This document shows positions 7,587 through 15,247 of a stretch of DNA of 33,627 bases, piece after piece. Location of the stretch: contig JAKALA010000048.1 in assembly GCA_021813325.1 (NCBI GenBank), forward strand, positions 1 to 33,627, written 5' to 3'. Under the pieces are notes generated by a model. It was not told the origin of the DNA. It searched no databases and was given only the letters and a program-made list of their open reading frames with translations. Every line of letters begins with the position of its first letter. Position 1 is the first letter of the stretch. Origin of the DNA: a bacterium (lineage in GTDB: Bacteria; Verrucomicrobiota; Verrucomicrobiia; Limisphaerales; UBA11358). A program made the position numbers and the translations under genes.

Positions 7587-8972
7587 GTGGAAACGCGTTC
7601 TCTGAAATATTTGGCTGATGCTTGTGGGGCTGAAATCAATAGCGGCGACCCGAATCTGGCGATCACCAACATTGCCACCGACTCGCGTCAGGTGAAAGCC
7701 GGCGATCTGTTTGTGGCTTTGCGGGGCGAGCGCTTTGACGGCCACCAATTTCTAAATGAAGTCGCGGACAAAGGCGCGTCCGCTGCGTTGGTGGAAAAAG
7801 GGTCGCTGACCAGTTCCAAGCCGCCGTGTGCAATCCTGGCGGTGGATGATGTCCGCGTGGCGTATGGGCAAATTGCCGCGAGGTATCGGCAGGATTTTAG
7901 TTTGCCGGTGGTCGCGGTGGCGGGTTCAAACGGCAAGACCACGGTGAAAGAATTAATCGCGTCCGTTTTGCGACAAAAGTTTTCGACGCTCTGGAGCGAA
8001 GCCAGTTTCAACAACGACATCGGCGTGCCGGCGACGTTGTTGCGGCTGGCGGCCACGCATCAGGCGGCGGTGTTGGAAGTCGGCACGAATCATCCCGGCG
8101 AACTCGCGCCGCTGGTGCGGCTGGTGCAGCCGAAATTTGGGGTCATCACCAACATTGCGCGGGAACATTTGGAATTTTTTGGCGACATTGCCGGGGTGGC
8201 CCAGGAAGAAGGCTGGCTGGCGGAATTGATGCCGGCAGACGGAACCTTGATTCTCAATGGCGACAGCGAATGGGCTGAGGTCATCGCCGCCCGGACCAAG
8301 GCCGGCGTGTTGCGGGTCGGTTTTGGTGAAAAGAATGACTGGCGCGCCAAATCCGCCCGGCTGGACAAAAGCGGCGTCACTTTTCAAGTGCTGGCGCCGA
8401 ACAGTGAATTTTCCGGCGAATACCGGGTGAATTTGCTTGGGCGACACCAGGTGGTCAACGCGTTGCTGGCGATCGCCGTGGGCGCCGTGCACGGTCTGAC
8501 GCAGGTGGAAATTCAGCGCGGCCTCGCGGAATGTCAGCCGGCCAAAATGCGCCTCAATTTCTGGGAGGCCAACGGCGTGCGCGTGTTGGACGATTGCTAT
8601 AACGCCAACGCCGATTCCACACTGGCCGCCTTGGAAACATTGTGCGCGTTGCCTTTGCAAGGCCGGCGCGTGGTGGTGCTGGGCGACATGGCGGAACTGG
8701 GCGCACACAGTGAGGCGGCCCACGCCGAAGTGGCGAAACGGGCGGCGGAACTGGGCATCAACCAGTTGTTTGTGGTGGGCAAAATGGCGGCGGTCACGGC
8801 GCGGGCGGCGCGCGCCGCCGGCCTGGTGCGCGTGTTTGAATTCGCCGAAGTGGAAGGCGCTGAACGCGCCGTGAAGAATTTTTTGCGCCCGGGCGATGTG
8901 GTGCTGTTGAAAGCATCCCGCGCCGCGCGGCTGGAACGCATCGCCGACCGGTTAAAAGCGGTGAAGAACTGA
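7587..8972 (+). CDS. murF: UDP-MurNAc-tripeptide:D-alanyl-D-alanine ligase MurF
   Basis: MurF adds D-Ala-D-Ala to the UDP-MurNAc-tripeptide in the cytoplasm using ATP. The N-terminal TDSRQVKAGDLFVALRGERFDGH binds the nucleotide sugar. The ATP loop is GSNGKTT, with Lys117. The central domain has EVGTNHPGEL and TNIAREHLEFF, and the C-terminal domain has DDCYNANADST and VVVLGDMAELG. The length, 461 residues, is normal. The start is GTG; no upstream ATG exists before the stop of the SIMPL gene. It is the only Mur ligase in the window: MurC, MurD and MurE are absent from their usual slots. mraY begins one base after the stop. Confidence 0.95.
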   Translation: METRSLKYLADACGAEINSGDPNLAITNIATDSRQVKAGDLFVALRGERFDGHQFLNEVADKGASAALVEKGSLTSSKPPCAILAVDDVRVAYGQIAARYRQDFSLPVVAVAGSNGKTTVKELIASVLRQKFSTLWSEASFNNDIGVPATLLRLAATHQAAVLEVGTNHPGELAPLVRLVQPKFGVITNIAREHLEFFGDIAGVAQEEGWLAELMPADGTLILNGDSEWAEVIAARTKAGVLRVGFGEKNDWRAKSARLDKSGVTFQVLAPNSEFSGEYRVNLLGRHQVVNALLAIAVGAVHGLTQVEIQRGLAECQPAKMRLNFWEANGVRVLDDCYNANADSTLAALETLCALPLQGRRVVVLGDMAELGAHSEAAHAEVAKRAAELGINQLFVVGKMAAVTARAARAAGLVRVFEFAEVEGAERAVKNFLRPGDVVLLKASRAARLERIADRLKAVKN

Positions 8973-8973
8973 A

Positions 8974-10155
8974 ATGATTTATTATTTGAGCCAGCAACTT
9001 TTGGATGCCGCGCACGGCAGCGATTGGGAACCTCGCCTGTCGTTTTTGCGGCTGTTCAAATACATCACGGTCCGAAGTGCCGGCGCGGCGATGACGTCGT
9101 TGTTTTTAAGCTGGTGGTTTGGCCCCAACATCATCCGCTGGCTCAAGGCGCAAAAATTCGGCCAGGAATACGCCGATAAAGCGGAGGCGGCCGGTGTCTC
9201 GCAAACGCGTTTGGATAAAAAGGGGACGCCCACTATGGGCGGACTTTTGATCGTGGTTTCGCTGGTCGTTTCGACGATGCTTTGGGCGCAATGGAACGCG
9301 CAGGTCGAGTTGACGATGTTGTCGGTCTTGGTGCTGGCCGGCCTGGGTTTTTACGACGACTACGCCAAAATCCTGAAACAAAGCGGCGGCGGCACTCCGC
9401 CGCGGGTGAAACTGGTCACGCAGTTGGCCCTGGCCACGTTCGTCGGGATTTATTTGTGGAATTTGCCGGCGCGGAGCGAATTGTTTTTGGTGACGACCAA
9501 GCAGGTCTGGCACAGCAATTTGGTTTCCGTGTTGATGCTGCCGTTTTACAAATATCCCATTCATATCGGCGCCGTGTTGGGCGTTTTGATTGTGATTCTG
9601 GCCATCATGGGCAGCTCCAATGCGGTTAATTTGACGGACGGACTGGACGGGTTGGCCATTGGTTGCACGCTGATCACGGGTTTTGTGTTTTTGATTTTCA
9701 CGTATCTGGCCGGGAACGTCACGGCGGCCAAATATCTGCAGATCCCCTATGTGCCGGGCGCCGGGGAATTGACGGTGTTTTGTTCCGCGCTCATTGGCGC
9801 GGGCCTCGGCTTTCTATGGTTTAATTGTCATCCGGCCCAGGTGTTTATGGGGGATACGGGGTCACTGGCGCTCGGCGGCGCGTTCGGCATTGTGGCGGTG
9901 TTGATCCATCAGCCTTTTGTGCTGGTCATCGCGGGTGGCGTGTTTGTGGCGGAGGCCGTCTCGGTGATCCTGCAAAAGGGGTGGTTCAAATTCACCCGGT
10001 TGCGCACGGGAACGGGACAGCGGATTTTTCTGATGGCGCCGTTGCACCATCACTTTGAGAAAAAGGGCTGGTATGAGTCGCAGGTCGTGATGCGGTTTTA
10101 CATCTTGTGTGTGTTGTGCGCGGTGTTGGCGCTGGCCACGTTGAAGCTGCGTTGA
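8974..10155 (+). CDS. mraY: phospho-N-acetylmuramoyl-pentapeptide transferase MraY
   Basis: MraY moves phospho-MurNAc-pentapeptide to undecaprenyl phosphate, forming lipid I at the inner membrane. About ten hydrophobic segments are visible. Conserved sites are KKGTPTMGGLLI, the LGFYDDYAKI aspartates, SSNAVNLTDGLDGLAIG, FMGDTGSLALGG and the MAPLHHHFEKKGW loop. The length of 393 residues is slightly above the common 360 because of a longer N-terminal region, as in several Gram-negative groups. The gene is followed by a 296-base stretch without a convincing gene, where murD would usually stand. Confidence 0.96.
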   Translation: MIYYLSQQLLDAAHGSDWEPRLSFLRLFKYITVRSAGAAMTSLFLSWWFGPNIIRWLKAQKFGQEYADKAEAAGVSQTRLDKKGTPTMGGLLIVVSLVVSTMLWAQWNAQVELTMLSVLVLAGLGFYDDYAKILKQSGGGTPPRVKLVTQLALATFVGIYLWNLPARSELFLVTTKQVWHSNLVSVLMLPFYKYPIHIGAVLGVLIVILAIMGSSNAVNLTDGLDGLAIGCTLITGFVFLIFTYLAGNVTAAKYLQIPYVPGAGELTVFCSALIGAGLGFLWFNCHPAQVFMGDTGSLALGGAFGIVAVLIHQPFVLVIAGGVFVAEAVSVILQKGWFKFTRLRTGTGQRIFLMAPLHHHFEKKGWYESQVVMRFYILCVLCAVLALATLKLR

Positions 10156-10451
10156 ACAGAGAAATTCGGTGAAAAACAACAAAAAAATGACATTTGGAAG
10201 GCGCTTTGCTGCTTGCACGGCAGACGGACGGTTGTTATCACTTTCCGTCAGAGCGGCAAGGCGTGTGCCGGCCAGCGAGAGTGTGTCAAAAGTTCATCTT
10301 TCTGCCGGTTGTTTTTCTTTCAGTGAAACCACGTTTCGCCCGATCAACATTGAACCATTTAAGCGCTGTGGAGTTTTTCGAGGGAAAGCTTCGCGCGCAC
10401 AACTCAAAACCATAAATCACCTCGAACCAAGGACGCCATTGCGCCAAACCT
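10156..10451 (+). other. 296-base gap after mraY at the usual murD position
   Basis: No convincing gene is seen. A frame from a GTG at 10169 to 10459 (96 residues) is open, but its codon use differs from the neighbours, it is rich in rare Arg codons, and it overlaps the LysM gene start by 8 bases. Its translation has no recognisable motif and no MurD signature. No terminator hairpin with a T-run is visible. The stretch may hold an internal promoter or be the scar of a lost gene. Confidence 0.5.
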
Positions 10452-11285
10452 ATGAATAATCCGAATCCGTTCGTTCCCCGGGGCTCGCTGCTGGAAAAAC
10501 AAAGCCAGCGTCGTTCCGGCCTCAAGCTGGCCGTTTTCTGCGTGCTCGCCGTCAGTGTCACCGGCCTCGTGGCCATGCTCATTCAAGGGTGCAAGCGGGA
10601 GAAGCCGAGCACCGACACGGATATGAATCCGCCGTCCTTGGGTTCGTTTGACACGAATCCTCCGGCGGTGATGGAAACCAATCCGCCCATGCTGCCGTTC
10701 TCGAATGCGCCGGTAATGTTGCCGCCGTCGGCTTCGAATCCGCCGTCCGTCGCGCCAGTTCCCGCACCGCTTCCCCTGCCGGAACCGGCGCCCCTCGCGC
10801 CGACCGCCGCGCCGCAGCCCGGGTCTGAATACACCATCCAAAAAGGCGACACGCTGGCCGTCATTGCCAAGAAAAACGGCGTGAGCCTGAAAGCGTTGCA
10901 GGAAGCCAATCCCGGCGTGGTGCCCACAAAATTGAAGATCGGCCAGAAATTGGTCATTCCCGCCGGTGGCAGCCCCTCCAGCTCCAAACTTGCGGCCCCC
11001 TCGGCTCTCGGTGTGGAAGGCTCGACTACCGTTTATACGGTGAAATCAGGCGATACCCTCACTCGTATTGCCCGCAGTCATGGCACCACCGTCAAAGCCA
11101 TCCAAGCCGCGAATGGCCTGCTCACCACCAAGATCAAAGTGGGTCAAAAGCTGAAAATCCCGGGCAAGGCTGAAGTCGCGCCTGCCGTTCCGGCGCCCGC
11201 TCCGGTCGTTGCTCCCGAACCCATGCCGGCCCCGGTGCTGCCTCCGCCTACGACTCCGGCTCCGGCCCCGGCCCCCGGCCAATAA
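10452..11285 (+). CDS. membrane-anchored protein with two LysM domains
   Basis: A 277-residue protein with a basic N-terminus and a hydrophobic segment (about residues 24-45) ending in LIQGC. Cys47 could be lipidated although the -2 Gln is unusual, so a membrane anchor is the alternative. A proline-rich linker (about 55-125) is followed by LysM 1 (about 126-170, YTIQKGDTLAVIAKKNG) and LysM 2 (about 194-237, YTVKSGDTLTRIARSHG), then a Pro/Ala tail. LysM binds GlcNAc-containing glycans such as peptidoglycan. No catalytic domain is visible. Its place between mraY and ftsW suggests an envelope or septal wall-binding role, which is inference. Confidence 0.88.
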   Translation: MNNPNPFVPRGSLLEKQSQRRSGLKLAVFCVLAVSVTGLVAMLIQGCKREKPSTDTDMNPPSLGSFDTNPPAVMETNPPMLPFSNAPVMLPPSASNPPSVAPVPAPLPLPEPAPLAPTAAPQPGSEYTIQKGDTLAVIAKKNGVSLKALQEANPGVVPTKLKIGQKLVIPAGGSPSSSKLAAPSALGVEGSTTVYTVKSGDTLTRIARSHGTTVKAIQAANGLLTTKIKVGQKLKIPGKAEVAPAVPAPAPVVAPEPMPAPVLPPPTTPAPAPAPGQ

Positions 11286-11323
11286 TCCGGTCGTAACTGC
11301 GGCTGCATTTTGAACAACTTGAA

Positions 11324-12484
11324 GTGAAAGTCGCTGTCACAACGTTGACTGTTTGCGTCGCCAGCCTTTTGGTTTTGGGGCTGGTGATGCTTTACAGTTC
11401 CAGCATGGTGATGGTGGACCGGCGCACCCATTCTGAAATCGGGGCGCACATGCTGCAAATGCAAATGGCCTGGTGTGTTTTGGGCGCCATCTTGTGCTTT
11501 GTGGTCGCGGCCTTGGACTACGAAGTCTTGAAAAAATTCGCCTGGTCATTGTTCTTCGCCACGCTGTTTCTGGCCGGCCTGGTCTTCGTTCCGCACATCG
11601 GCATCAACCTGAACGGCGCCCACCGCTGGATTGGAAAATTCGGCGTCACCTGCCAGCCTTCTGAGTTCGTCAAGATAAGTCTGATTGTGCTGGTGGCATG
11701 GTATGGCGACCGCTGCCAGCGCAAAATGCACACGTTCAAAATGGGGATTCTCGTTCCGGGCATCATCATTGGCGGCGCGCTGGGGTTGATCTTCATCGAA
11801 CCGGATCGCGGCACCACGATTTTGATGGCGGCCGTTTGCGGCACCATGCTGATGATTGCGGGCATCCGCTGGATGCATGTCGTTCCTCCCGTGCTGCTGT
11901 TGCTGGCGGGACTCGCCTATTCCCTGACCCACGATGCCATGCGCAGCCGCCGCATCATGGCGTGGCTGCATCCGGACGCTCATGCCAGTGGCGCCGCCTT
12001 GCAGGCCGAACAGGCCAAAATCGCCATTGGCTCCGGCGGCTTGACCGGGCTTGGCCTGGGTGATGGCCGGCAAAAACTGGGTTTTTTGCCGGAAATTCAC
12101 AGCGATTTCATCTTCGCCAACATTGGTGAAGAACTCGGTTTCATCGCGGCTATTCTCGTGGTGCTCGCCTTCTTTTTGATTGCCGTGTGCGGACTTTACA
12201 TCGCCCTGCGTTCACGCGACCAGTTCGGCTGCCTGCTCGCGGTGGGCGTCACTGCACTGATCAGTTTTCAATCGCTCATCAACATTGGCGTCGTCACCAG
12301 TCTCCTGCCGAACAAAGGCATTGCCCTTCCGTTTATCAGCGCCGGAGGTTCCAGTCTGGTGGCCATGCTGACGGGGGTGGGCATTTTGTTGAGCGTCGCC
12401 CGGCAGGCGCGATCCGCCGACGTGGCAGTGTCAGATTTCGTCTCCAAGTCCAACGATAATCCGTTTGCCGCCAAGGCAACATGA
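11324..12484 (+). CDS. ftsW: septal peptidoglycan glycosyltransferase FtsW (SEDS family)
   Basis: FtsW polymerises lipid II at the septum with FtsI. Ten or so membrane helices are visible. SEDS signatures are GLVMLYSSS near the start, NLNGAHRWI, QPSEFVKISLI, FIEPDRGTT, the loop PEIHSDFIFANIGEELG (with the conserved Asp used in catalysis) and the C-terminal NIGVVTSLLPNKGIALPFIS with SAGGSSL. The length of 386 residues is normal. The GTG at 11324 is the only start before the first helix. Its stop overlaps the murG start (ATGA). Confidence 0.95.
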   Translation: MKVAVTTLTVCVASLLVLGLVMLYSSSMVMVDRRTHSEIGAHMLQMQMAWCVLGAILCFVVAALDYEVLKKFAWSLFFATLFLAGLVFVPHIGINLNGAHRWIGKFGVTCQPSEFVKISLIVLVAWYGDRCQRKMHTFKMGILVPGIIIGGALGLIFIEPDRGTTILMAAVCGTMLMIAGIRWMHVVPPVLLLLAGLAYSLTHDAMRSRRIMAWLHPDAHASGAALQAEQAKIAIGSGGLTGLGLGDGRQKLGFLPEIHSDFIFANIGEELGFIAAILVVLAFFLIAVCGLYIALRSRDQFGCLLAVGVTALISFQSLINIGVVTSLLPNKGIALPFISAGGSSLVAMLTGVGILLSVARQARSADVAVSDFVSKSNDNPFAAKAT

Positions 12485-13656
12485 ACGCTCCCCAACCGCA
12501 CCGGCCCTTGATTGCCATCGCGTGTGGCGGCACGGGCGGACACCTCTTTCCCGGAATTGCCGTGGCGGATCAATTGAAGCAACGGCACTGCGACGTGGCT
12601 TTGCTCATTTCACCCAAAGAGGTGGATCAGCAAGCGGTGAAGGCGGTTTCCGGAGTCGAGATTTTCACTTTGCCAGCCGTCGGATTGCAGAACCGAAATT
12701 ATTTTTCGTTCGGGCGCAGTTTCTTCAAATCGTTCCGTGCCGCCCGTCAAATTTTTAAATCGCGTCCGCCGGCGGCCGTGCTGGCCATGGGCGGCTTTAC
12801 CAGCGCCCCGCCCGTGCTGGCCGCCCGCAAGTTTGGGGCAAAAACTTTTTTGCACGAATCCAACACTGTCCCCGGCAAAGCGAACCGGTTTCTGTCGCGG
12901 TTTGTGGATGCGGCGTTTGTGGGATTTCCGGAATCCGCCGGCCGGTTGCGCAGTCAAAAGACCCTGGTGGTCGGCACCCCGGTTCGCCCGAAGTTTTTTG
13001 CGGCTGACATGGGTAATCCATCTGCGTGTCGCGTCCAACTGGGACTGGACCCGGCATGGCCAACGATGCTTGTGGTGGGCGGCAGCCAGGGAGCGCGCGG
13101 TTTGAACGATTTGGTCCTGTCCACCTTGCCGTTGCTCGCGGCTCAACCCTGGCAGTGGTTACATCTTACCGGCCCGGCGGATTTTGAAAAAGTGCAATCG
13201 GCGTATGCGAAACTGGGAGTAAAATCGGTTGTGAAATCGTTTCTCGCAGAAATGGATCTGGCTCTTGGGGCGGCGACCGCCTGCATCAGCCGGGCCGGCG
13301 CATCGTCATTGGCTGAAATGGCCGCCACGCGAATTCCTTCCGCATTGGTGCCGTTGCCGACTGCGGCGGATAACCACCAATTTCATAATGCTGCGGCGTT
13401 CGCGAAAACAGGCGCAGCGTGTTTGGTGACGCAACGGGAAACGTCGCCAGCCGAATTTGCTAGGATTTTGACGGACTTGATGGGCAATGAAATGAGCCGG
13501 CAGAAAATTCAATCCGCCCTAGCCCAGTGGCATTCGCCAGATTCCGCCGCGCAAATTGCCCGAAATATTCTCGATTACTCGGGTGTCGAGAGTTCAAAAC
13601 CCGAACCGGATAATCTGGTTGATAAACCGGTCGCAGAGCGTCGCCTGGTGGCATGA
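12481..13656 (+). CDS. murG: UDP-N-acetylglucosamine:lipid I GlcNAc transferase MurG
   Basis: MurG adds GlcNAc to lipid I to make lipid II on the inner face of the membrane. The N-terminal GGTGGHLFPGIAVA loop, the MGGFTSAPPVLAA region, HESNTVPGKANR, the VVGGSQGARGLND loop of the second Rossmann domain, ISRAGASSLAEMAA and PLPTAADNHQFHNA are all present. The protein has 391 residues, about 30 longer than usual, because of a polar C-terminal tail after AAQIARNIL. The start overlaps the ftsW stop and the stop overlaps the murB start, so translation is likely coupled. MurC, often next, is missing. Confidence 0.95.
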   Translation: MNAPQPHRPLIAIACGGTGGHLFPGIAVADQLKQRHCDVALLISPKEVDQQAVKAVSGVEIFTLPAVGLQNRNYFSFGRSFFKSFRAARQIFKSRPPAAVLAMGGFTSAPPVLAARKFGAKTFLHESNTVPGKANRFLSRFVDAAFVGFPESAGRLRSQKTLVVGTPVRPKFFAADMGNPSACRVQLGLDPAWPTMLVVGGSQGARGLNDLVLSTLPLLAAQPWQWLHLTGPADFEKVQSAYAKLGVKSVVKSFLAEMDLALGAATACISRAGASSLAEMAATRIPSALVPLPTAADNHQFHNAAAFAKTGAACLVTQRETSPAEFARILTDLMGNEMSRQKIQSALAQWHSPDSAAQIARNILDYSGVESSKPEPDNLVDKPVAERRLVA

Positions 13657-14573
13657 ACCGCATCGCCGATTTATCCGTGCAGTTGAGCGGCTGCGTTTCG
13701 TCGGAGACAATCATCCGGCGCGACGAACCAATGGCGCGTCACACCACCTTGCGGGTGGGCGGACCGGCGGATATTTACGTTGAACCCGCCGGCGAAGCGG
13801 ATTTGGCGGCGGTTTTGCGGTTTTGTTCCGAGCAGCGATTGAACTGGCTGGTGATCGGACGCGGTTCCAATTTGGTGGTGCGGGATGGCGGCATTCGCGG
13901 AATCGTCGTGGCATTAAGTTCACCGGTTTTTGCCCAGATTACGCAAGCTGGCCATTGCCTGCGCGCCGGAGCCGGCGTCCGGCTCAAGCAGTTGGCCGTG
14001 GAAGCGCGGCGATGGGGTTTGAGTGGTTTGGAGTTTTTGGCGGGAATTCCCGGCACGGTCGGCGGCGCCTTGCGCATGAACGCCGGGGCGATGGGCGGCG
14101 AGACCTTTAGAATTGTGGTGTCGGTGCGGATGATGACTGAGTCCGGCGAAATTCAAGAGCTGGTTCCGGCGGAAATGACGGTGACGTATCGAAACTGTCA
14201 GACCTTGAAGTCTAGGATCGCGCTGGCCGCGGTTTTTCAGGGCGTGCCGGCCGAACGCAAGGCCATCGAAGCAAAAATGAAAGCGGGCAGCGAGAAACGC
14301 TGGAGTTCCCAGCCGGCGGCACCCAGCGCGGGGTGCATGTTTAAAAATCCGACGGCCATTCCCGCCGGCAAATTGATCGATGAACTGGGTTTGAAAGGCG
14401 CCAGCGTGGGCGGCGCCCGGATTTCGTTGGAGCATGGAAATTTTTTGGTGAACGACGGCGGCGCATCGGCGAAGGAAGTTTTGGCCTTGATGGAACTGGC
14501 GCAGGCCAGGGCAAAGGCTGAGCGCGGGATTGAATTGCATCCGGAAGTCGAGATAGTTGGCGTGGATGGTTGA
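13653..14573 (+). CDS. murB: UDP-N-acetylenolpyruvoylglucosamine reductase MurB
   Basis: MurB reduces UDP-GlcNAc-enolpyruvate to UDP-MurNAc with FAD and NADPH. Seen: the HTTLRVGGPADI FAD segment, IGRGSNLVVRDGGI, GLEFLAGIPGTVGGALRMNA, YRNCQTL, the SAGCMFKNP block and the C-terminal HPEVEIVG with the catalytic Glu. The proton-donor position, Ser in E. coli MurB, is Cys228 here. A Cys at this site also occurs in some other MurBs to my knowledge, and it could act as proton donor. The compact 306 residues suggest a type II enzyme. It is not fused to MurC. The start overlaps murG by four bases. Confidence 0.94.
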   Translation: MNRIADLSVQLSGCVSSETIIRRDEPMARHTTLRVGGPADIYVEPAGEADLAAVLRFCSEQRLNWLVIGRGSNLVVRDGGIRGIVVALSSPVFAQITQAGHCLRAGAGVRLKQLAVEARRWGLSGLEFLAGIPGTVGGALRMNAGAMGGETFRIVVSVRMMTESGEIQELVPAEMTVTYRNCQTLKSRIALAAVFQGVPAERKAIEAKMKAGSEKRWSSQPAAPSAGCMFKNPTAIPAGKLIDELGLKGASVGGARISLEHGNFLVNDGGASAKEVLALMELAQARAKAERGIELHPEVEIVGVDG

Positions 14574-14580
14574 CTTCCAA

Positions 14581-14592
14581 AATGGTTCCATT
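14581..14592. promoter_or_regulatory. candidate operator before the toxin-antitoxin pair
   Basis: AATGG and CCATT form a short inverted repeat around TT, in the 30 bases between the murB stop and the antitoxin ATG. Ribbon-helix-helix antitoxins usually bind short palindromes at this position. The arms are only five bases, so chance is possible. Confidence 0.3.
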
Positions 14593-14603
14593 ATGGTTGC
14601 GTC

Positions 14604-14843
14604 ATGATCACGATCACCATCAAGGGGCTGTCCAAAGAGGCCCATCAGGCGCTGAAAAAGCGGGCGGAAACGCATGGCCGCAGCCTGAACACGGAGGCCA
14701 TCGCGGTGCTGGAATCCAGCGTGCGCAGCCAGCCGGTGGAAGTGGAAGGGGTCATTCAGCGCGCCCGACAATTTCGCAATTCCCTGAAGTTTAAAGTCAC
14801 CGCCGCCGACCTGAAACGATTCAAGGAACGGGGTCGCGCGTGA
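14604..14843 (+). CDS. FitA/Arc-like ribbon-helix-helix antitoxin
   Basis: A 79-residue protein whose N-terminus (MITITIKGLSKEAHQALKKR) fits the beta strand and first helix of FitA-like ribbon-helix-helix antitoxins. The second helix follows at about residues 27-42 (SLNTEAIAVLESSV). The C-terminal part (about 50-79) would be the toxin-binding segment. Its TGA overlaps the GTG start of the PIN gene (GTGA), typical of vapBC/fitAB pairs. Antitoxins of this type usually repress their own promoter with the toxin. The gene lies 30 bases after murB, inside the dcw run. Confidence 0.85.
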   Translation: MITITIKGLSKEAHQALKKRAETHGRSLNTEAIAVLESSVRSQPVEVEGVIQRARQFRNSLKFKVTAADLKRFKERGRA

Positions 14844-15247
14844 TCGTGGTGGACAACAGCGTGCTGGTTTCGTTCTGGCTGCCCGGCGAGTTCGCCAGCC
14901 GGGCGGAGCTGGTCAAAGCCCGGGATGAAGTCTGGGCGGCGCCGATCGTGTGGCGGTCAGAATTTCGCAGCGTGTTGTCGGCGTATTTAAAACGGAAGCT
15001 GTTGACGGAAGCCGAGGCGAACGCGGCATTTTTGAATGTGCAGAAGGATTTGGGCGCGAATGAATATTCCGTGCCCACCGACCGGGTTTTGAAACTGGCG
15101 CAACTGTCGGATTGCAGCGTTTATGACTGTGAATACGTCGCCTTGGCGCAGGATTTAAAAGTGCCGTTGGTGACAGCGGATCGGCAGATTTTAAAGGCCT
15201 TTTCCCAAATTGCTGTGTCGCTGGAAAAATTTGGAAAACAACAATGA
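14840..15247 (+). CDS. PIN-domain toxin, VapC/FitB type
   Basis: VapC-family toxins are magnesium-dependent ribonucleases, often cutting tRNA or rRNA. In this 135-residue protein the four acidic residues expected for a PIN active site appear intact: Asp5 in VVDNSVL, Glu41 in WRSEFRSVL, Asp96 in VYDCEYVALA and Asp114 in LVTADRQIL. No frameshift is visible. The start is GTG, overlapping the antitoxin stop. The stop overlaps the ddl start (ATGA), so the toxin is coupled on its 3' side to an essential cell wall gene. The preserved active site suggests a working toxin, not a relic. Confidence 0.9.
   Translation: MIVVDNSVLVSFWLPGEFASRAELVKARDEVWAAPIVWRSEFRSVLSAYLKRKLLTEAEANAAFLNVQKDLGANEYSVPTDRVLKLAQLSDCSVYDCEYVALAQDLKVPLVTADRQILKAFSQIAVSLEKFGKQQ

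Noticed and set aside
7953-8723. 256-codon reverse frame opposite murF
   Set aside because: A His/Gln/Arg-rich shadow of a GC-rich gene without family features.
10169-10459. 96-codon forward frame in the gap after mraY
   Set aside because: Atypical codon use, no motif, and overlap with the LysM gene start; kept only as a note on the gap.
13920-14771. 283-codon reverse frame opposite murB and the antitoxin
   Set aside because: Antisense shadow; murB motifs on the forward strand are decisive.
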